The notes: generated by a model not told the origin, from the sequence alone. A stretch of 64,000 nt of DNA from Pseudomonas sp. G.S.17 (GCF_038096165.1 NZ_CP151076.1:1984001-2048000), one strand, 5' to 3'. Shown: positions 47,431-56,907, numbered from the stretch's first letter. Numbers and translations: made by a program.

Positions 47431-48114
47431 ATGACGATTAAAGCTGTCCTGACCGATATCGAAGGCACCACCAGCGCCGTGAGCTTTGTCTTCGAAGTGC
47501 TGTTCCCTTACGCCGCGAAACATCTGCCGGACTTCGTGCTCCAGTACGCCAGCGAGCCTGCCGTTGCCGCGCAGTTGCAAGCGGTGCGCGCTGAAAGCGC
47601 CGAGCCGGATGCTTCGGTGCAACGGGTTGTCGAAATCCTGCTGCAATGGATCGCCGAGGACCGCAAGGCCACGCCGCTCAAAGCGCTGCAAGGTATGGTC
47701 TGGGAGCAGGGCTACAAGGCCGGTCAGCTCAAGGGTCACGTTTATCCCGACGCCGTGGAAGCCCTCAAACGCTGGCATCAGGAAGGCTACGCGCTGTACG
47801 TTTATTCGTCCGGGTCGATTCAGGCGCAGCAACTGATTTTCGGCTGCTCTGAAGCGGGCGATTTGTCCGGGTTGTTCAGTGGCTATTTCGATACCACTTC
47901 CGGGCCCAAGCGCGATCCGCAGTCCTACAGAACTATCACCGCCGCTATCGGCTTGCCTGCCGAGCAGATCGTGTTCCTGTCCGACATCGTTGAGGAACTG
48001 GACGCCGCACAAGCTGCCGGCATGCCGACCTGTGGCCTGGTCCGCAATGGCGGGGAACTGGTCGGACACAGCAACGTTGCCAGTTTCGCCGTAATTGATC
48101 TGACGCGCTTCTGA
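47431..48114 (+). CDS. mtnC: Enolase-phosphatase E1
   Basis: The 227-residue HAD-family enzyme enolises and dephosphorylates the diketone of methionine salvage to the acireductone. HAD motifs are complete: [15 protein letters not shown] with two acidic residues, [11 protein letters not shown], and [13 protein letters not shown]. It starts twelve bases after mtnD. The pathway's other genes (mtnA, mtnP) are not in this window. Confidence 0.96.
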   Translation: MTIKAVLTDIEGTTSAVSFVFEVLFPYAAKHLPDFVLQYASEPAVAAQLQAVRAESAEPDASVQRVVEILLQWIAEDRKATPLKALQGMVWEQGYKAGQLKGHVYPDAVEALKRWHQEGYALYVYSSGSIQAQQLIFGCSEAGDLSGLFSGYFDTTSGPKRDPQSYRTITAAIGLPAEQIVFLSDIVEELDAAQAAGMPTCGLVRNGGELVGHSNVASFAVIDLTRF

Positions 48115-48126
48115 TTCCTCTTCCCC

Positions 48127-48157
48127 CGGCAGTCGCGGGCCAGAACCGCGACTGCCG
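48127..48157. terminator. Perfect 12-bp stem-loop behind mtnC
   Basis: CGGCAGTCGCGG pairs with CCGCGACTGCCG across a seven-base loop, 13 bases past the mtnC stop. No T run follows, so it may stabilise the mRNA end or act with Rho. Confidence 0.6.
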
Positions 48158-48377
48158 TCAGTCAACATCGCCTGCCTCGTTACTTATCTGCAGAACTTTA
48201 GTCAGCCTTTTCTGAATGCGCTGTGGGACGCGGCTTCGATGTAAGTCAGCGAAGACTGTTTGTTTTCGCTTTGGCTTTTCAGTGCGTTTATTCGTGTAGT
48301 TTTCTGCCCATCCAGCCATCGCCGATATTGCTTGCACACCATAAAACAGTGGCGGGCTGGAGAAGGAGCTAGCGCCA

Positions 48378-49100
48378 ATGGAAACTGCCAATTCACGAAA
48401 CGCGAATCTCGATCCGCTCATCCAGCAAATGGTCAGCAGCATTACCGAGCTGGACAGCGAGTATGCGATTGAGAACGCATTGATCTGGTTGCGACGCGAG
48501 TGCAATTGCGAGCGGGCAATGTTTTATCAGTTCCGGGGTTCGATGCTGCTGACCATTGTGACGTCCAACGTCGACAGCAACTGGCGCCACATGTACCGCC
48601 GCAGTCGGATGCTGCTGGAAGATCCGGTGGTCAACTATTACCGGGAACAGCTGGGCTTTCTCGACTGGCGCAAGGCGTTCCAGCTTGATCCGCCTTCCAG
48701 CACCTATAGCGAGGCCGTTGCCAGTCATCAACTGAATCCAGGTTGTTCCTATGGCTACAGTCATCAGGGCCAGGGATTTCAGGGTGTCACTTCAATCTGC
48801 TCGCTCAATGGTTTGACCAGAAGCCTCACCGGTGCTGATAAATACTTGCTGTCCAGTCTGGTGCCGGTGCTGCACATGGTGGGCAGAGGTGCAAAGTTAC
48901 GATCCCGGGGGCTTAGCGAGAAAGAAATTGAAGTGTTGGAATGGGTCAGAGAAGGCAAGACCACTTCCGAGATCGCATCGATCCGGCAAATCGCCGCACC
49001 AACCGTGAAATATCACCTGAAGAGCATTTACAACAAGTTGGGCGTTTCCAATCGCGCGCAGGCGGTGGGGGAGGCGTTGTCCCAGGGGATTATCAAATAG
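48378..49100 (+). CDS. LuxR-type regulator with autoinducer-binding domain (LuxR solo)
   Basis: The 240-residue protein has an N-terminal autoinducer-binding domain (about 20-165) and a C-terminal LuxR helix-turn-helix (GLSEKEIEVLEWVREGKTTSEIASI...TVKYHLKSIYNKLGVSNRAQAV). Trp69, Tyr73, Asp82, Pro83 and Trp97 correspond, with a constant offset of 12, to the AHL-contact residues Trp57, Tyr61, Asp70, Pro71 and Trp85 of TraR. No luxI homologue is in the window. GAAGGAGCTAGCGCC precedes the ATG. No lux-box-like palindrome was found upstream. AHL or a related ligand from self or neighbours is the likely signal. Confidence 0.88.
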   Translation: METANSRNANLDPLIQQMVSSITELDSEYAIENALIWLRRECNCERAMFYQFRGSMLLTIVTSNVDSNWRHMYRRSRMLLEDPVVNYYREQLGFLDWRKAFQLDPPSSTYSEAVASHQLNPGCSYGYSHQGQGFQGVTSICSLNGLTRSLTGADKYLLSSLVPVLHMVGRGAKLRSRGLSEKEIEVLEWVREGKTTSEIASIRQIAAPTVKYHLKSIYNKLGVSNRAQAVGEALSQGIIK

Positions 49101-49168
49101 ATACAGTAGAGACCGTCTTGACGCCCTGAATCCCTCCTACGGTTTAATTCAGTGCGAATGCTCAAACC

Positions 49169-49203
49169 AAAAAAAGCCGCGAAAGCCTTTCGGCAGTCGC
49201 GGC
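49169..49203 (-). terminator. Intrinsic terminator of the DUF3509 gene
   Basis: GCCGCGA (49176-49182) pairs with TCGCGGC (49197-49203). On the minus strand seven T follow. Confidence 0.85.
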
Positions 49204-49272
49204 AAAAAAACAAAGGATGAGAGAGCGGGTGAATCAGTACAACGTGAAGCGTGCAGTCGGCCTTACCAGCAA

Positions 49273-49551
49273 TCAGCGAGTGTGGTAGGTCGGCAAATCA
49301 AAACGGTGTTGGCTTTGCAGCATTGAGATGGCCGGCAGTTCGCTGGCTTGTGCTGCGAGGTCGCGGCGAATCGCGCTGATTACCCATTCCAGTTGAACCG
49401 GAGTATGGAGCTGCGCATAGGACACGGAGCGACGAATCTGTTTGCCTTCACTGTTACGCAAAGAAAGAAGCACACCACCGTCAGGACGGGCCTGAGTGGT
49501 TACGTCGAATTCGGAAAAGACGGAAGCGAATTTTTCTTGAATAAAAGTCAT
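49273..49551 (-). CDS. DUF3509 family protein
   Basis: The 92-residue protein starts MTFIQEKFASVFSEFDVTTQ; the ATG at 49551 is chosen over one five codons upstream because GGAG sits nine bases before it. GGVLLSLRNSEGKQIRRSVSYAQL and LEWVISAIRRDLA fit DUF3509, a small family largely confined to pseudomonads, of unknown function. It converges with the LuxR gene and has its own terminator. The AT-rich gap 49567-50003 shows no gene I can support; a short plus-strand frame at 49691-49882 looks random. Confidence 0.82.
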   Translation of the reverse strand: MTFIQEKFASVFSEFDVTTQARPDGGVLLSLRNSEGKQIRRSVSYAQLHTPVQLEWVISAIRRDLAAQASELPAISMLQSQHRFDLPTYHTR

Positions 49552-50003
49552 GTCTAGCGGCTCCATTGCTCATGGGATAACAAGCGTGGAATTACTAGTG
49601 CAGTGACTGTGCCAGTATTTGAATCTTAATTAAGTCGTTTAAAATCAATAACTTATCAAATTTGATTTTTTCGCGGCTCGTGCAATTTGCATGAAGGCCC
49701 ATCGTGCATCCTGCATTTTGCGGGTTTTTTCGCGGTTGGAGAGGGCAAGCGCGGAACTTAAGCGAACGTCCGGGTTCTGGCAAAACCGGACGGTGATGCG
49801 AACACACCTGGACGCTCTGACCACGTTTTTGAGGAATTATTCGAACCGGCCAAAAATACCTTTTCCGTCTATTTATCAATGACCTCGATAGGCGGCTTTG
49901 CCTTGACCCGATTCGAACGGCTGCGCACAGTTGCGGTCATTACCAGACAGCTTCCCTGAACCTTATTGATGCCGCGTGCAAACTGCCTGCGAGGAGATAC
50001 CAG

Positions 50004-50540
50004 ATGTCAGATCCAACCAACACGGCTGCCGGACCGGTGCAAATGACCGATGAAGAAGCCCTCGAATTCGCAGAGCAGGTGTTTGACGTGGCGCGCCGTG
50101 GCGATGCGGTAATGCTGGACAAACTTCTGGAGAAAGGTCTGACACCGAACCTGCGCAACCACAAGGGCGACACTTTGTTGATGCTGGCCAGCTATCACGG
50201 CCATCAAGACGCCGTTCGGGTGTTGCTCAACCATAAAGCCGATCCGGAAATCCGTAACGACAACGGTCAAAGCCCGGTGGCGGGCGCAGCGTTCAAGGGC
50301 GATATGGCGGTCGTTAAATTACTCATCGAAGGCGGCGCAGACGTGGAAGGCGCTTCGGCGGACGGTCGCACTGCATTGATGATGGCGGCAATGTTCAATC
50401 GCACTGAAATCGTCGATTACCTGATCAGCAAGGGCGCCAATCCTCACGTGCAGGACGCTAAAGGCGTGACGCCGCTGACCGCCGCGCAAACCATGGGCGC
50501 GGTAGATACGGCTGCGCAGTTGAGCAAACTCGCCAACTGA
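50004..50540 (+). CDS. Ankyrin repeat protein (AnkB-like)
   Basis: The 178-residue protein holds about four ankyrin repeats (residues 30-170), with the typical GDTLLMLASYHGHQDAVRVLLNHKADPEIRN, GQSPVAGAAFKGDMAVVKLLIEGGADV and GRTALMMAAMFNRTEIVDYLISKGA. No signal peptide is visible. It resembles AnkB, which supports catalase KatB in P. aeruginosa, but no catalase gene is adjacent here. It probably mediates a protein contact. Confidence 0.88.
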   Translation: MSDPTNTAAGPVQMTDEEALEFAEQVFDVARRGDAVMLDKLLEKGLTPNLRNHKGDTLLMLASYHGHQDAVRVLLNHKADPEIRNDNGQSPVAGAAFKGDMAVVKLLIEGGADVEGASADGRTALMMAAMFNRTEIVDYLISKGANPHVQDAKGVTPLTAAQTMGAVDTAAQLSKLAN

Positions 50541-50641
50541 ATGCGTATGAGCTGAACTGATATGCCCAACTGATATAGAGGCGCGCAGGATTTGCCGTTA
50601 TCCTTCGCGCCTTTATTTTTGCTTGTGATCAGGATCGCCCC

Positions 50642-51166
50642 ATGAAGAATCAACTTATCGAATTAATCGGCAAAATCAGTTCGGGTTGCATGGGCGAGCA
50701 GGATATCGAGCGCATCGCCGACGAAGCGGCCCAGGCGTACGCTGATCCTCAGGCGTTTTTGGCAGCTAATCCGGACATCAACTACGACGAGACTTTCCCG
50801 ATTGCATTGGGGGAGTGGGTCGTGGTGGGCAGCTTGCCAGAGACTGTGCTGTTCCAGGCCGATACCTACGAGGACCTGTTCGCGCAAATCGTCGAGTCGT
50901 TCGGACCGGACGTCACGTTCAATATCAAGCCCAAGCAATTGGCCAAGGTCGAGCCGCTGACCGCGCTCAACCGTATCCAGATTCAGCTGGGCGCGATGAA
51001 CAAGGAAATGGGCGGCTACGTGCTGATGAACTTCAGCCAGCCTCTGGATGATGAGCTGCAAGCCGTGCTGGTCTACGGTAATGATCAGGCGCGCGTTCTT
51101 GAGTTGTGCGCTGCGGTCGGTATCCACGCAGCGCCTGCACTGCAGGCGCTGAAAGCATCGAGCTGA
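50642..51166 (+). CDS. Hypothetical protein
   Basis: The 174-residue soluble protein is acidic, with mixed alpha/beta pattern and no signal or membrane segment. Recognisable stretches such as INYDETFPIALGEWVVVGSLPETVLFQADTY do not match a family I know. It lies 101 bp downstream of the ankyrin gene on the same strand and converges with the ZIP gene with no gap. Codon use is like that of its neighbours, so it is likely real. Confidence 0.75.
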   Translation: MKNQLIELIGKISSGCMGEQDIERIADEAAQAYADPQAFLAANPDINYDETFPIALGEWVVVGSLPETVLFQADTYEDLFAQIVESFGPDVTFNIKPKQLAKVEPLTALNRIQIQLGAMNKEMGGYVLMNFSQPLDDELQAVLVYGNDQARVLELCAAVGIHAAPALQALKASS

Positions 51167-52093
51167 TCAACCCAGCGCGGTATCGAGAAACATCATGACC
51201 GCGAAACCGCCCATCAAACCCAGGGTTGCGGGCGTTTGATGGCCGTTGCGGTGAGTTTCCGGAATCACCTCATGGGAAACCACGAACAACATGGCGCCCG
51301 CTGCCAAACCCAGGCTGACCGGATAAGCGATGGCGAAGCCGCTGGAAATTCCCAGTCCGATCAGCGAGCCGATGGGCTCCATCAGGCCCGAACCGATCGC
51401 CACCAGCATCGCTTTGAATGCTGAAAGCCCGGTGACGCGCAAGGCCAGGGCAATCGCCAGGCCTTCTGGAATATCCTGAATCGAGATCGCAGTCGCCAGC
51501 GGCAGGCCGACATTCATGTCGCCATTGGCGAAACCGACGCCAATGGCCATGCCTTCCGGAAGGTTGTGCAGGGTGATTGCCAGGACGAATAGCCAGACCC
51601 GATTGATCCGTTCGGAGTGTGGCCCCTGACGGCCCACGCTTTCGTGTTCGTGGGGGGTGAATTTGTCCAGGCCCAGCATCAACAGCACGCCCAGTCCGAG
51701 TCCCAGCACCACGGTTGCCGCAGCAAAGGGGCCATTTCCGGTGACTTCCCTGGCAGCGGCCAGGCCGGGAAGGATCAGCGAAAACGAACTCGCCGCGAGC
51801 ATCATTCCCGCCGCGAAACCGAGCATGATGTCCTGGCTGCGCTGCTTGATGTCGCGCATCGCCACGGCCATCACCGCGCCCAACGCGGTCGCGCCGAAAC
51901 CGGCGGTGCCGCCCAGCAAGGCGTAATGCAGGTTGTCCTGATTGGCGCCGTAGATGGCGTTGTAGCCACTGGCGATCAGCAGCCCGAGCACCACCAGCAA
52001 CACCAGCAGAAAACCGAGACTGAGCAAGGGCGTGGATTGTGCCTGAGCGAACCATGTCGCCCACCACGTTCGCGGTTGTGCGGGAGTTTGCAT
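51167..52093 (-). CDS. ZIP family metal transporter
   Basis: The 308-residue protein has about eight membrane helices. The ZIP metal site is visible in helix 4 (LAITLHNLPEGMAIGVGFANGD) and helix 5 (ISIQDIPEGLAIALAL), where His, Asn/Asp, Pro and Glu line the path for zinc or related divalent ions. A cytoplasmic loop with DKFTPHEHES adds His and acidic residues. It resembles the ZupT/GufA branch. No Zur-like palindrome was seen upstream. Confidence 0.92.
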   Translation of the reverse strand: MQTPAQPRTWWATWFAQAQSTPLLSLGFLLVLLVVLGLLIASGYNAIYGANQDNLHYALLGGTAGFGATALGAVMAVAMRDIKQRSQDIMLGFAAGMMLAASSFSLILPGLAAAREVTGNGPFAAATVVLGLGLGVLLMLGLDKFTPHEHESVGRQGPHSERINRVWLFVLAITLHNLPEGMAIGVGFANGDMNVGLPLATAISIQDIPEGLAIALALRVTGLSAFKAMLVAIGSGLMEPIGSLIGLGISSGFAIAYPVSLGLAAGAMLFVVSHEVIPETHRNGHQTPATLGLMGGFAVMMFLDTALG

Positions 52094-52252
52094 GAGTGCC
52101 TGACCTTTGCGGAGTTAGTAAAAAAATTGCGCCGTTACGCCTGTGTTATCAAGTCGGAGCGTAAAAATATGCCGATGGTTCAACGGAACCCTTGAAGACT
52201 GCGACTATCCTAAGCAGGCATGTATTCATTCGGGACAATCAGGAGCGACACC

Positions 52253-52444
52253 ATGGGTTCCACTTTCAATGGTTTGGTAGGGCTGATCATTCTTGCCCTC
52301 GATATCTGGGCCATCATCAACGTTCTGAAAAGTGGTGCCGAAACCGGGATGAAGATCCTCTGGGTATTGCTGATTGCGCTGCTGCCGGTGCTGGGGCTGA
52401 TCATCTGGGCGATCGCCGGTCCGCGCGGCAATGTGCGGATCTGA
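52253..52444 (+). CDS. Small membrane protein with PLDc_N-like domain
   Basis: The 63-residue protein starts MGSTFNGLVGLIILALDIWAIINVLKSG at an ATG behind CAGGAG. Two membrane helices with a short polar link and the ending WAIAGPRGN match the PLDc_N (phospholipase D N-terminal anchor) small-protein family, which occurs alone in many bacteria. The function is unknown. The stretch 52445-52517 holds an imperfect hairpin (CACCAGCT...AGCTGGTG). Confidence 0.82.
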   Translation: MGSTFNGLVGLIILALDIWAIINVLKSGAETGMKILWVLLIALLPVLGLIIWAIAGPRGNVRI

Positions 52445-52517
52445 TATCTAGCGAAGTCAGATGAACACCAGCTCTCGGTAGTACGCCGTTAGCTGGTGCC
52501 CGCGTCAATATCCATTC

Positions 52518-53789
52518 TCAGCTGACCAGCGTTGGCGAATCTATAGAAACTTTAGCTAATACTGCGGCTTTCTTGATCTCCGCTAATTCCAGCCATTCGG
52601 TAACCAGAGCGTCGAGATCAGCACGTTCGGCCTCGTCGCCGAAGACGTCTTTGCGGGTGACGATCACTCGGGATTGGGCCTTCAGGCGTTTTTGTGCCTT
52701 GCTCAGGCTTTTCTGTTGTTCAGGTTTGAATTCGAGGATTTCGCCATGGCTTTTGTCGTAGTAAGCCCGCAGATCCAGTTCAGTGAGGCGATTCAGGCGC
52801 GGATGGGTTTTAGTGCGCAAGTTTTGCCGGAAACGTAAGTAGGATTCGGGCTGCCAGGCCGCCATATCTTGTTCAATGGGGTCGATTTGCTTGCTGATCT
52901 GCCTGCGCTCCAGGTCGGTGAACAAGGTTCCATTGCGCTGTTGAGCCGTGATCCAGCGCAACAGGGTGGTCAAGGCGGCGCGGCTGTAACCGCTATTGCT
53001 GGAGTGCTCAGCGAAAGACAACATTTGAGTGAGGATCGACCTAGTTGGCATGTCGCCTCGCAGATCAATTTCCGCAGCCCATTGCGCACAGGTTTTCTGC
53101 TCCAGGGCGACACAACCCGGCTGCCAGAGAATCGAGCTGTAGCCATCCGACGTGGCCTTGCGCGGCATGAAATGCCGTTGCTCGCCGTGGTGCTCGAAGT
53201 TGTCGCCGCGCAGGTTCAGCAACCCGCCCAATAACACCGCTGTGCCCAACAGTGGCGTACCGATCGAGGCCACCAGCATGGCCGTACCCGGCAGCAGGTG
53301 TTTCCAGTTGCCATCCATCCAGGTGGAAGGCACACCGGGGATGGGGTCGTGATGGTTGACCAGACGATGATGAGTCAACCCCGCCGCTGCTTTGACGAAG
53401 GCGCTGTCACCGGCCCGGGGTGAGCCGTAGGTGTAAAGGATGACGTTCGCGTTGGGGTAAGAGCGGTTCAACCACTCCGCCAACAGCAAGGCAATGGCTC
53501 CGCCCAGGCTATGGCCGCAGATCAAAATGGTTTGGTCGGTGTAGAAGTCTCTGAAGTAACGACGAACAAAATCCTTGGCACCCACGAAGGCTTGATGAAA
53601 ACCATTATGAGCCTGGCCCTGGCCGTCTTCGTTCAACTCTCCGGAGTATATTTCACCCCAACGATCATGCAACCTGTAAGTAAGTCCGGCGTAGGCTTTT
53701 CCGTCTCCCTGTTCATTGACCAGCCGGAAGCTGCACCAGTAGTCACGTTGCGGGCATTTTTCTTGAAGTCGTTTTTCTTGAAAGGCCAT
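52518..53789 (-). CDS. T6SS-type class-3 lipase effector, apparently internally deleted
   Basis: The 423-residue protein starts MAFQEKRLQEKCPQRDYWCS; GGAG eight bases upstream of 53789 fixes the start. The first 55 residues (CSFRLVNEQGDGKAYAGLTYRLHD) look like the N-terminus of T6SS-linked lipases. They run straight into the second half of a class-3 lipase domain: AHNGFHQAF, nucleophile GHSLGG (Ser94), Asp in VNHHDPIPGVP, His in NFEHHGEQRHF. The preceding FRGT-DW part with the oxyanion strand is missing and the protein is shorter than usual relatives. So the gene seems to carry an in-frame deletion, and activity is doubtful. It is last in a three-gene module behind a DUF4123 chaperone. Confidence 0.8.
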   Translation of the reverse strand: MAFQEKRLQEKCPQRDYWCSFRLVNEQGDGKAYAGLTYRLHDRWGEIYSGELNEDGQGQAHNGFHQAFVGAKDFVRRYFRDFYTDQTILICGHSLGGAIALLLAEWLNRSYPNANVILYTYGSPRAGDSAFVKAAAGLTHHRLVNHHDPIPGVPSTWMDGNWKHLLPGTAMLVASIGTPLLGTAVLLGGLLNLRGDNFEHHGEQRHFMPRKATSDGYSSILWQPGCVALEQKTCAQWAAEIDLRGDMPTRSILTQMLSFAEHSSNSGYSRAALTTLLRWITAQQRNGTLFTDLERRQISKQIDPIEQDMAAWQPESYLRFRQNLRTKTHPRLNRLTELDLRAYYDKSHGEILEFKPEQQKSLSKAQKRLKAQSRVIVTRKDVFGDEAERADLDALVTEWLELAEIKKAAVLAKVSIDSPTLVS

Positions 53790-53794
53790 AGGTA

Positions 53795-54589
53795 TTACTC
53801 CGTACATCCTGGATAAATGGTGCAGGTTTTACCGTTCATTTTGAATGTTTTGAACTGCGGGGGAGTTTGGCACCTCTGCCATCCTTCTTTCGGCAGGCAA
53901 GGTTTCCAGCCATTGAGAAACTTGATCCATGTATCATCACGATAGGGTGTTTCTTCGGGATTAACCTCGATTTTAAATTTGACTGTCTTGCCCGTTAGTT
54001 GGTCTGTTTGTAAATAAGCACCGGCACCTTTGCAATTGAGAGATTTATCGAGCTCAAGGACCAGCTTGCTGTCCTGGAACCACCATTCACATTTGCCCGT
54101 TATCTCGAGAATTCCATTTGTGTTAAAGCCAGGGCTGCCTTGCGGCAAGGTTTTTACGAATCTCAGTCCAGCGTCGTCATAGGCTTGTTGCCAATCCTTG
54201 TGACCGAAGCGGCCCCTGATTTTCATATCAACCCTGCCGATTTTCATCGCGCACAGTCCAATGCTGTATTTCAATGGAACTTTGAAATTAAAGGTCTGCG
54301 CGTGTGGATGAAAGTCTTGTTCAAACGATTTGGCATGGCTGCGAGGCATTTTTTTAGCCGTATAAATGTTATCGGTTTCGCAGCTCGCGCCGGGCGTTAT
54401 CGGTCCATACCAGACGGTCGCTTCTACGCCGAATTCAGCCGGTAACTCCCCCGTCAGATTGAAACTATCCCAGCCTTCGCGACCCGTAACTGACAGGGCA
54501 CTTTCTTTTGCTGCCGAGACGATGAGGCTGCATCCGCCAATAACAAGCAGAGCGCTAGCCAGCGCGGCTAAAGGCAATACTCGCCTCAT
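53795..54589 (-). CDS. Lipoprotein, candidate immunity protein of the lipase effector
   Basis: The 264-residue protein has a lipoprotein signal (MRRVLPLAALASALLVIGGC; lipobox IGGC at Cys20), so it is anchored facing the periplasm. The rest is beta-rich with several Cys and no known catalytic motif. It overlaps the DUF4123 gene by four bases and ends five bases before the lipase start. Immunity proteins of periplasm-acting T6SS lipases are often lipoproteins coded beside the effector, so an immunity role is likely, by inference. Base composition is more AT-rich than the flanking genes. Confidence 0.75.
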   Translation of the reverse strand: MRRVLPLAALASALLVIGGCSLIVSAAKESALSVTGREGWDSFNLTGELPAEFGVEATVWYGPITPGASCETDNIYTAKKMPRSHAKSFEQDFHPHAQTFNFKVPLKYSIGLCAMKIGRVDMKIRGRFGHKDWQQAYDDAGLRFVKTLPQGSPGFNTNGILEITGKCEWWFQDSKLVLELDKSLNCKGAGAYLQTDQLTGKTVKFKIEVNPEETPYRDDTWIKFLNGWKPCLPKEGWQRCQTPPQFKTFKMNGKTCTIYPGCTE

Positions 54590-55443
54590 AAGACATGCCC
54601 CTTGCTGGCAGCGAGCAGTTCACGCTGGCATCGGGCGAAATGCTGCCTCGGGGTTTCATTGGCTCGGGGCTCCCAAGCGGGATGCTCGGCAAGTGACGGA
54701 TTTAGTTGCTGCTCAAGCAGGAAACATTTTTGGTCGCCTGTATCCCAGCCCCACGCGCCTGCACGCTGGAACTGCTCTTCCAGCCAAGGTCGTAGTGGGC
54801 GAGTTTCGGCCAGCTGCTGGGTGGCCTCGCCCTTTAGTTCCCAAAGCCATGCGTGGAGTGCGCGCAACTCAATACCATTTGCGATCTCCAGCGGCTCTGG
54901 AATGTTGAGCCACGGTGTTGCGAACGGAACTGGAATGAGCGCAGGGGTTTCATTTTCAAAGGCCAGCCACTGCTTACCATCCCACGTCAATGCTCCTATT
55001 AACGGTCCAAGTAGCAGGGGGATTTGTTGCACTGTTAAGCCGCTGAGGTGGCGAGCAATAACCTGATTATCCTGAAAGCGATAAAACCATCGTTTGCCGT
55101 CCTCGTTTATCACCAGGCGTTCGCGCCAGTGCTGGGCAACATCGTTCAAATCAAGGTGGACAGCGCTGGCGATCCAGCCCCAATTGCGTTCGGGGCACTG
55201 CAGTAGATATGTGAGAATCGGCGCGGACGATTCGTCGATACGCACCAGCCACGGGCTTTGCTCAAGCAGACTCTCGAACTCTGTGCCCTGAAACAGCCGA
55301 ACATACTCACGGATCGGTGCGAGTTGAAATATTTTCGCGATAGTTTCCGGGGCCGCAACCGTGTCAATAATCAGGAGTAATTGATGTTTAAAAGTTTTGT
55401 GTTCGTTTAGCCATTGTTGAGGCTGAATGAACGCATTGTTCAT
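54586..55443 (-). CDS. DUF4123 T6SS effector chaperone/adaptor
   Basis: The 285-residue protein has the DUF4123 pattern in its N-terminal half: LLLIIDTVAAPETIAKIFQ, LFQGTEFESLLEQSPWLVRID, and ERNWGWIASA near residue 90, followed by HWRERLVINEDGKRWFYRFQD. DUF4123 proteins (Tap-1/TEC) load effectors onto VgrG spikes. It is the first gene of the module. No vgrG lies upstream in this window, so the cargo must use a spike coded elsewhere. The upstream gap 55444-55987 is AT-rich and holds no gene I can support. Confidence 0.85.
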   Translation of the reverse strand: MNNAFIQPQQWLNEHKTFKHQLLLIIDTVAAPETIAKIFQLAPIREYVRLFQGTEFESLLEQSPWLVRIDESSAPILTYLLQCPERNWGWIASAVHLDLNDVAQHWRERLVINEDGKRWFYRFQDNQVIARHLSGLTVQQIPLLLGPLIGALTWDGKQWLAFENETPALIPVPFATPWLNIPEPLEIANGIELRALHAWLWELKGEATQQLAETRPLRPWLEEQFQRAGAWGWDTGDQKCFLLEQQLNPSLAEHPAWEPRANETPRQHFARCQRELLAASKGHVL

Positions 55444-55987
55444 GGCTTTATATCCTGTGGTTACTGCATCGCATGATTTCGGTCAGGCCCGCGCTGCGAA
55501 TACGTTGTTTTCGTTGTTTATCACGTATTAAAATTGTGTTTAGTTGGCTGAGTTTTGCTTTGGGTTCGCATCATCCCACTGTGTCAATGTATTTGGATGT
55601 AGGTAGAGAATCTTAACTTTGTAGGATTATTCGTAATTGATTGCGGTTATGCGTTGGTTTGAAGTTCCTAGTGTTGATGTGGCTTGATATCCATCAATTG
55701 ATTACCAGTTGATTGTGGCAACACCAGCCTGACCTGCGGATTTTATTCTGTAAAAAGCTGACACCGAGCGGAGTGCCAGAAAAAGACTGTCCACTCGTCA
55801 CTGCTGCTCTAAATCCGGCTTTCCGGTATGTTTACCATTCCAACGCGGACCTTGAGCCCGGTAGCAGTGCTCGGAGGGTGTGGATTTGCAATGGAGGTTC
55901 GACCTGTCATGTTCCTCGACGTAGAATGCGCGCCATTCTTATGGGCGGCCTGCCGTCCTGCCATCCGTATTTATCAGGGACTTACCC

Positions 55988-56848
55988 ATGAGCGATTATC
56001 AAGAAACGTTGTACGAAGGTTATGGCCAGCGTTTTCGCATGGAAAAACTGCTGCACGAGGTGCGCACCGAGCATCAGCACCTGGTGATCTTCCAGAACCC
56101 ACGCATGGGTCGCGTCATGGCCCTCGATGGCGTGATTCAGACCACTGAAGCCGATGAGTTCATCTACCACGAGATGCTGACTCACGTGCCGATCCTGGCC
56201 CACGGCGCTGCTCGCCGGGTGCTGATCATCGGCGGTGGCGATGGTGGCATGTTGCGTGAAGTGGCCAAGCACCGCAGTGTCGAGCACATCACCATGGTCG
56301 AAATCGACGGTACCGTGGTCGAGATGTGCAAAGAGTTTCTGCCGAACCACTCCAAGGGTGCGTTCGAAGATCCACGCCTGAACCTGGTGATCGATGACGG
56401 CATGCGCTTTGTCGCCACAACCGAAGAAAAATTCGACGTGATCATTTCCGATTCCACGGACCCGATTGGTCCGGGCGAAGTGCTGTTCTCGGAGAATTTC
56501 TATCAGGCCTGCCACCGCTGTCTGAATGAAGGCGGCATCCTGGTCACCCAGAACGGCACGCCTTTCATGCAATTGAGCGGCGTACAAACCACGGCCGGGC
56601 GGATGCGCGGATTGTTTGCTGACTGGCATTTCTATCAGGCGGCGATCCCCACCTACATCGGTGGCGCCATGACCTTTGCCTGGGGCGCAACCAATACGGC
56701 CTATCGCAAACTGCCGCTGGATACCTTGCGTCAGCGTTTCGCAGGTAGCGGCATCGTGACCCGTTATTACAACCCGGAAGTCCACATCGGCGCGTTCGCC
56801 CTGCCGCAATACGTACTGCAGGCGGTCAACAAGCCTAGCAACGACTGA
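55988..56848 (+). CDS. speE: Polyamine aminopropyltransferase (spermidine synthase)
   Basis: The 286-residue enzyme transfers aminopropyl from decarboxylated SAM to putrescine, releasing methylthioadenosine, the substrate of the methionine salvage genes found 8 kb upstream. The core shows [32 protein letters not shown] and the catalytic Asp in [26 protein letters not shown] and [10 protein letters not shown] follow. Length is normal. A REP-free gap separates it from the hip remnant. Confidence 0.95.
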   Translation: MSDYQETLYEGYGQRFRMEKLLHEVRTEHQHLVIFQNPRMGRVMALDGVIQTTEADEFIYHEMLTHVPILAHGAARRVLIIGGGDGGMLREVAKHRSVEHITMVEIDGTVVEMCKEFLPNHSKGAFEDPRLNLVIDDGMRFVATTEEKFDVIISDSTDPIGPGEVLFSENFYQACHRCLNEGGILVTQNGTPFMQLSGVQTTAGRMRGLFADWHFYQAAIPTYIGGAMTFAWGATNTAYRKLPLDTLRQRFAGSGIVTRYYNPEVHIGAFALPQYVLQAVNKPSND

Positions 56849-56859
56849 TAGTGTCGAAA

Positions 56860-56905
56860 GTTACGTGTACATAACATTTCATCGGAAACGTTATGCACAC
56901 GTAAC
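56860..56905. promoter_or_regulatory. Two palindromic 16-bp sites, 30 bp apart
   Basis: GTTACGTGTACATAAC (56860-56875) and GTTATGCACACGTAAC (56890-56905) are each imperfect palindromes and are inverted copies of each other at 15 of 16 positions. Spacing is about three helical turns. They lie just before the HipA-like remnant, where toxin-antitoxin operators are expected. As RNA they would also form a strong hairpin behind speE. Confidence 0.6.
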
Positions 56906-56907
56906 AC

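Noticed and set aside
48115..48377. lux box upstream of the LuxR gene
   Set aside because: No 18-20 bp palindrome of the CTG-N10-CAG type found in this gap.
49691..49882. 63-codon plus-strand frame in the AT-rich gap before the ankyrin gene
   Set aside because: No ribosome site, no hydrophobic or domain pattern; more likely chance.
55713..55991. Short plus-strand frames before speE
   Set aside because: They overlap one another, lack start signals and end inside speE; nothing recognisable.
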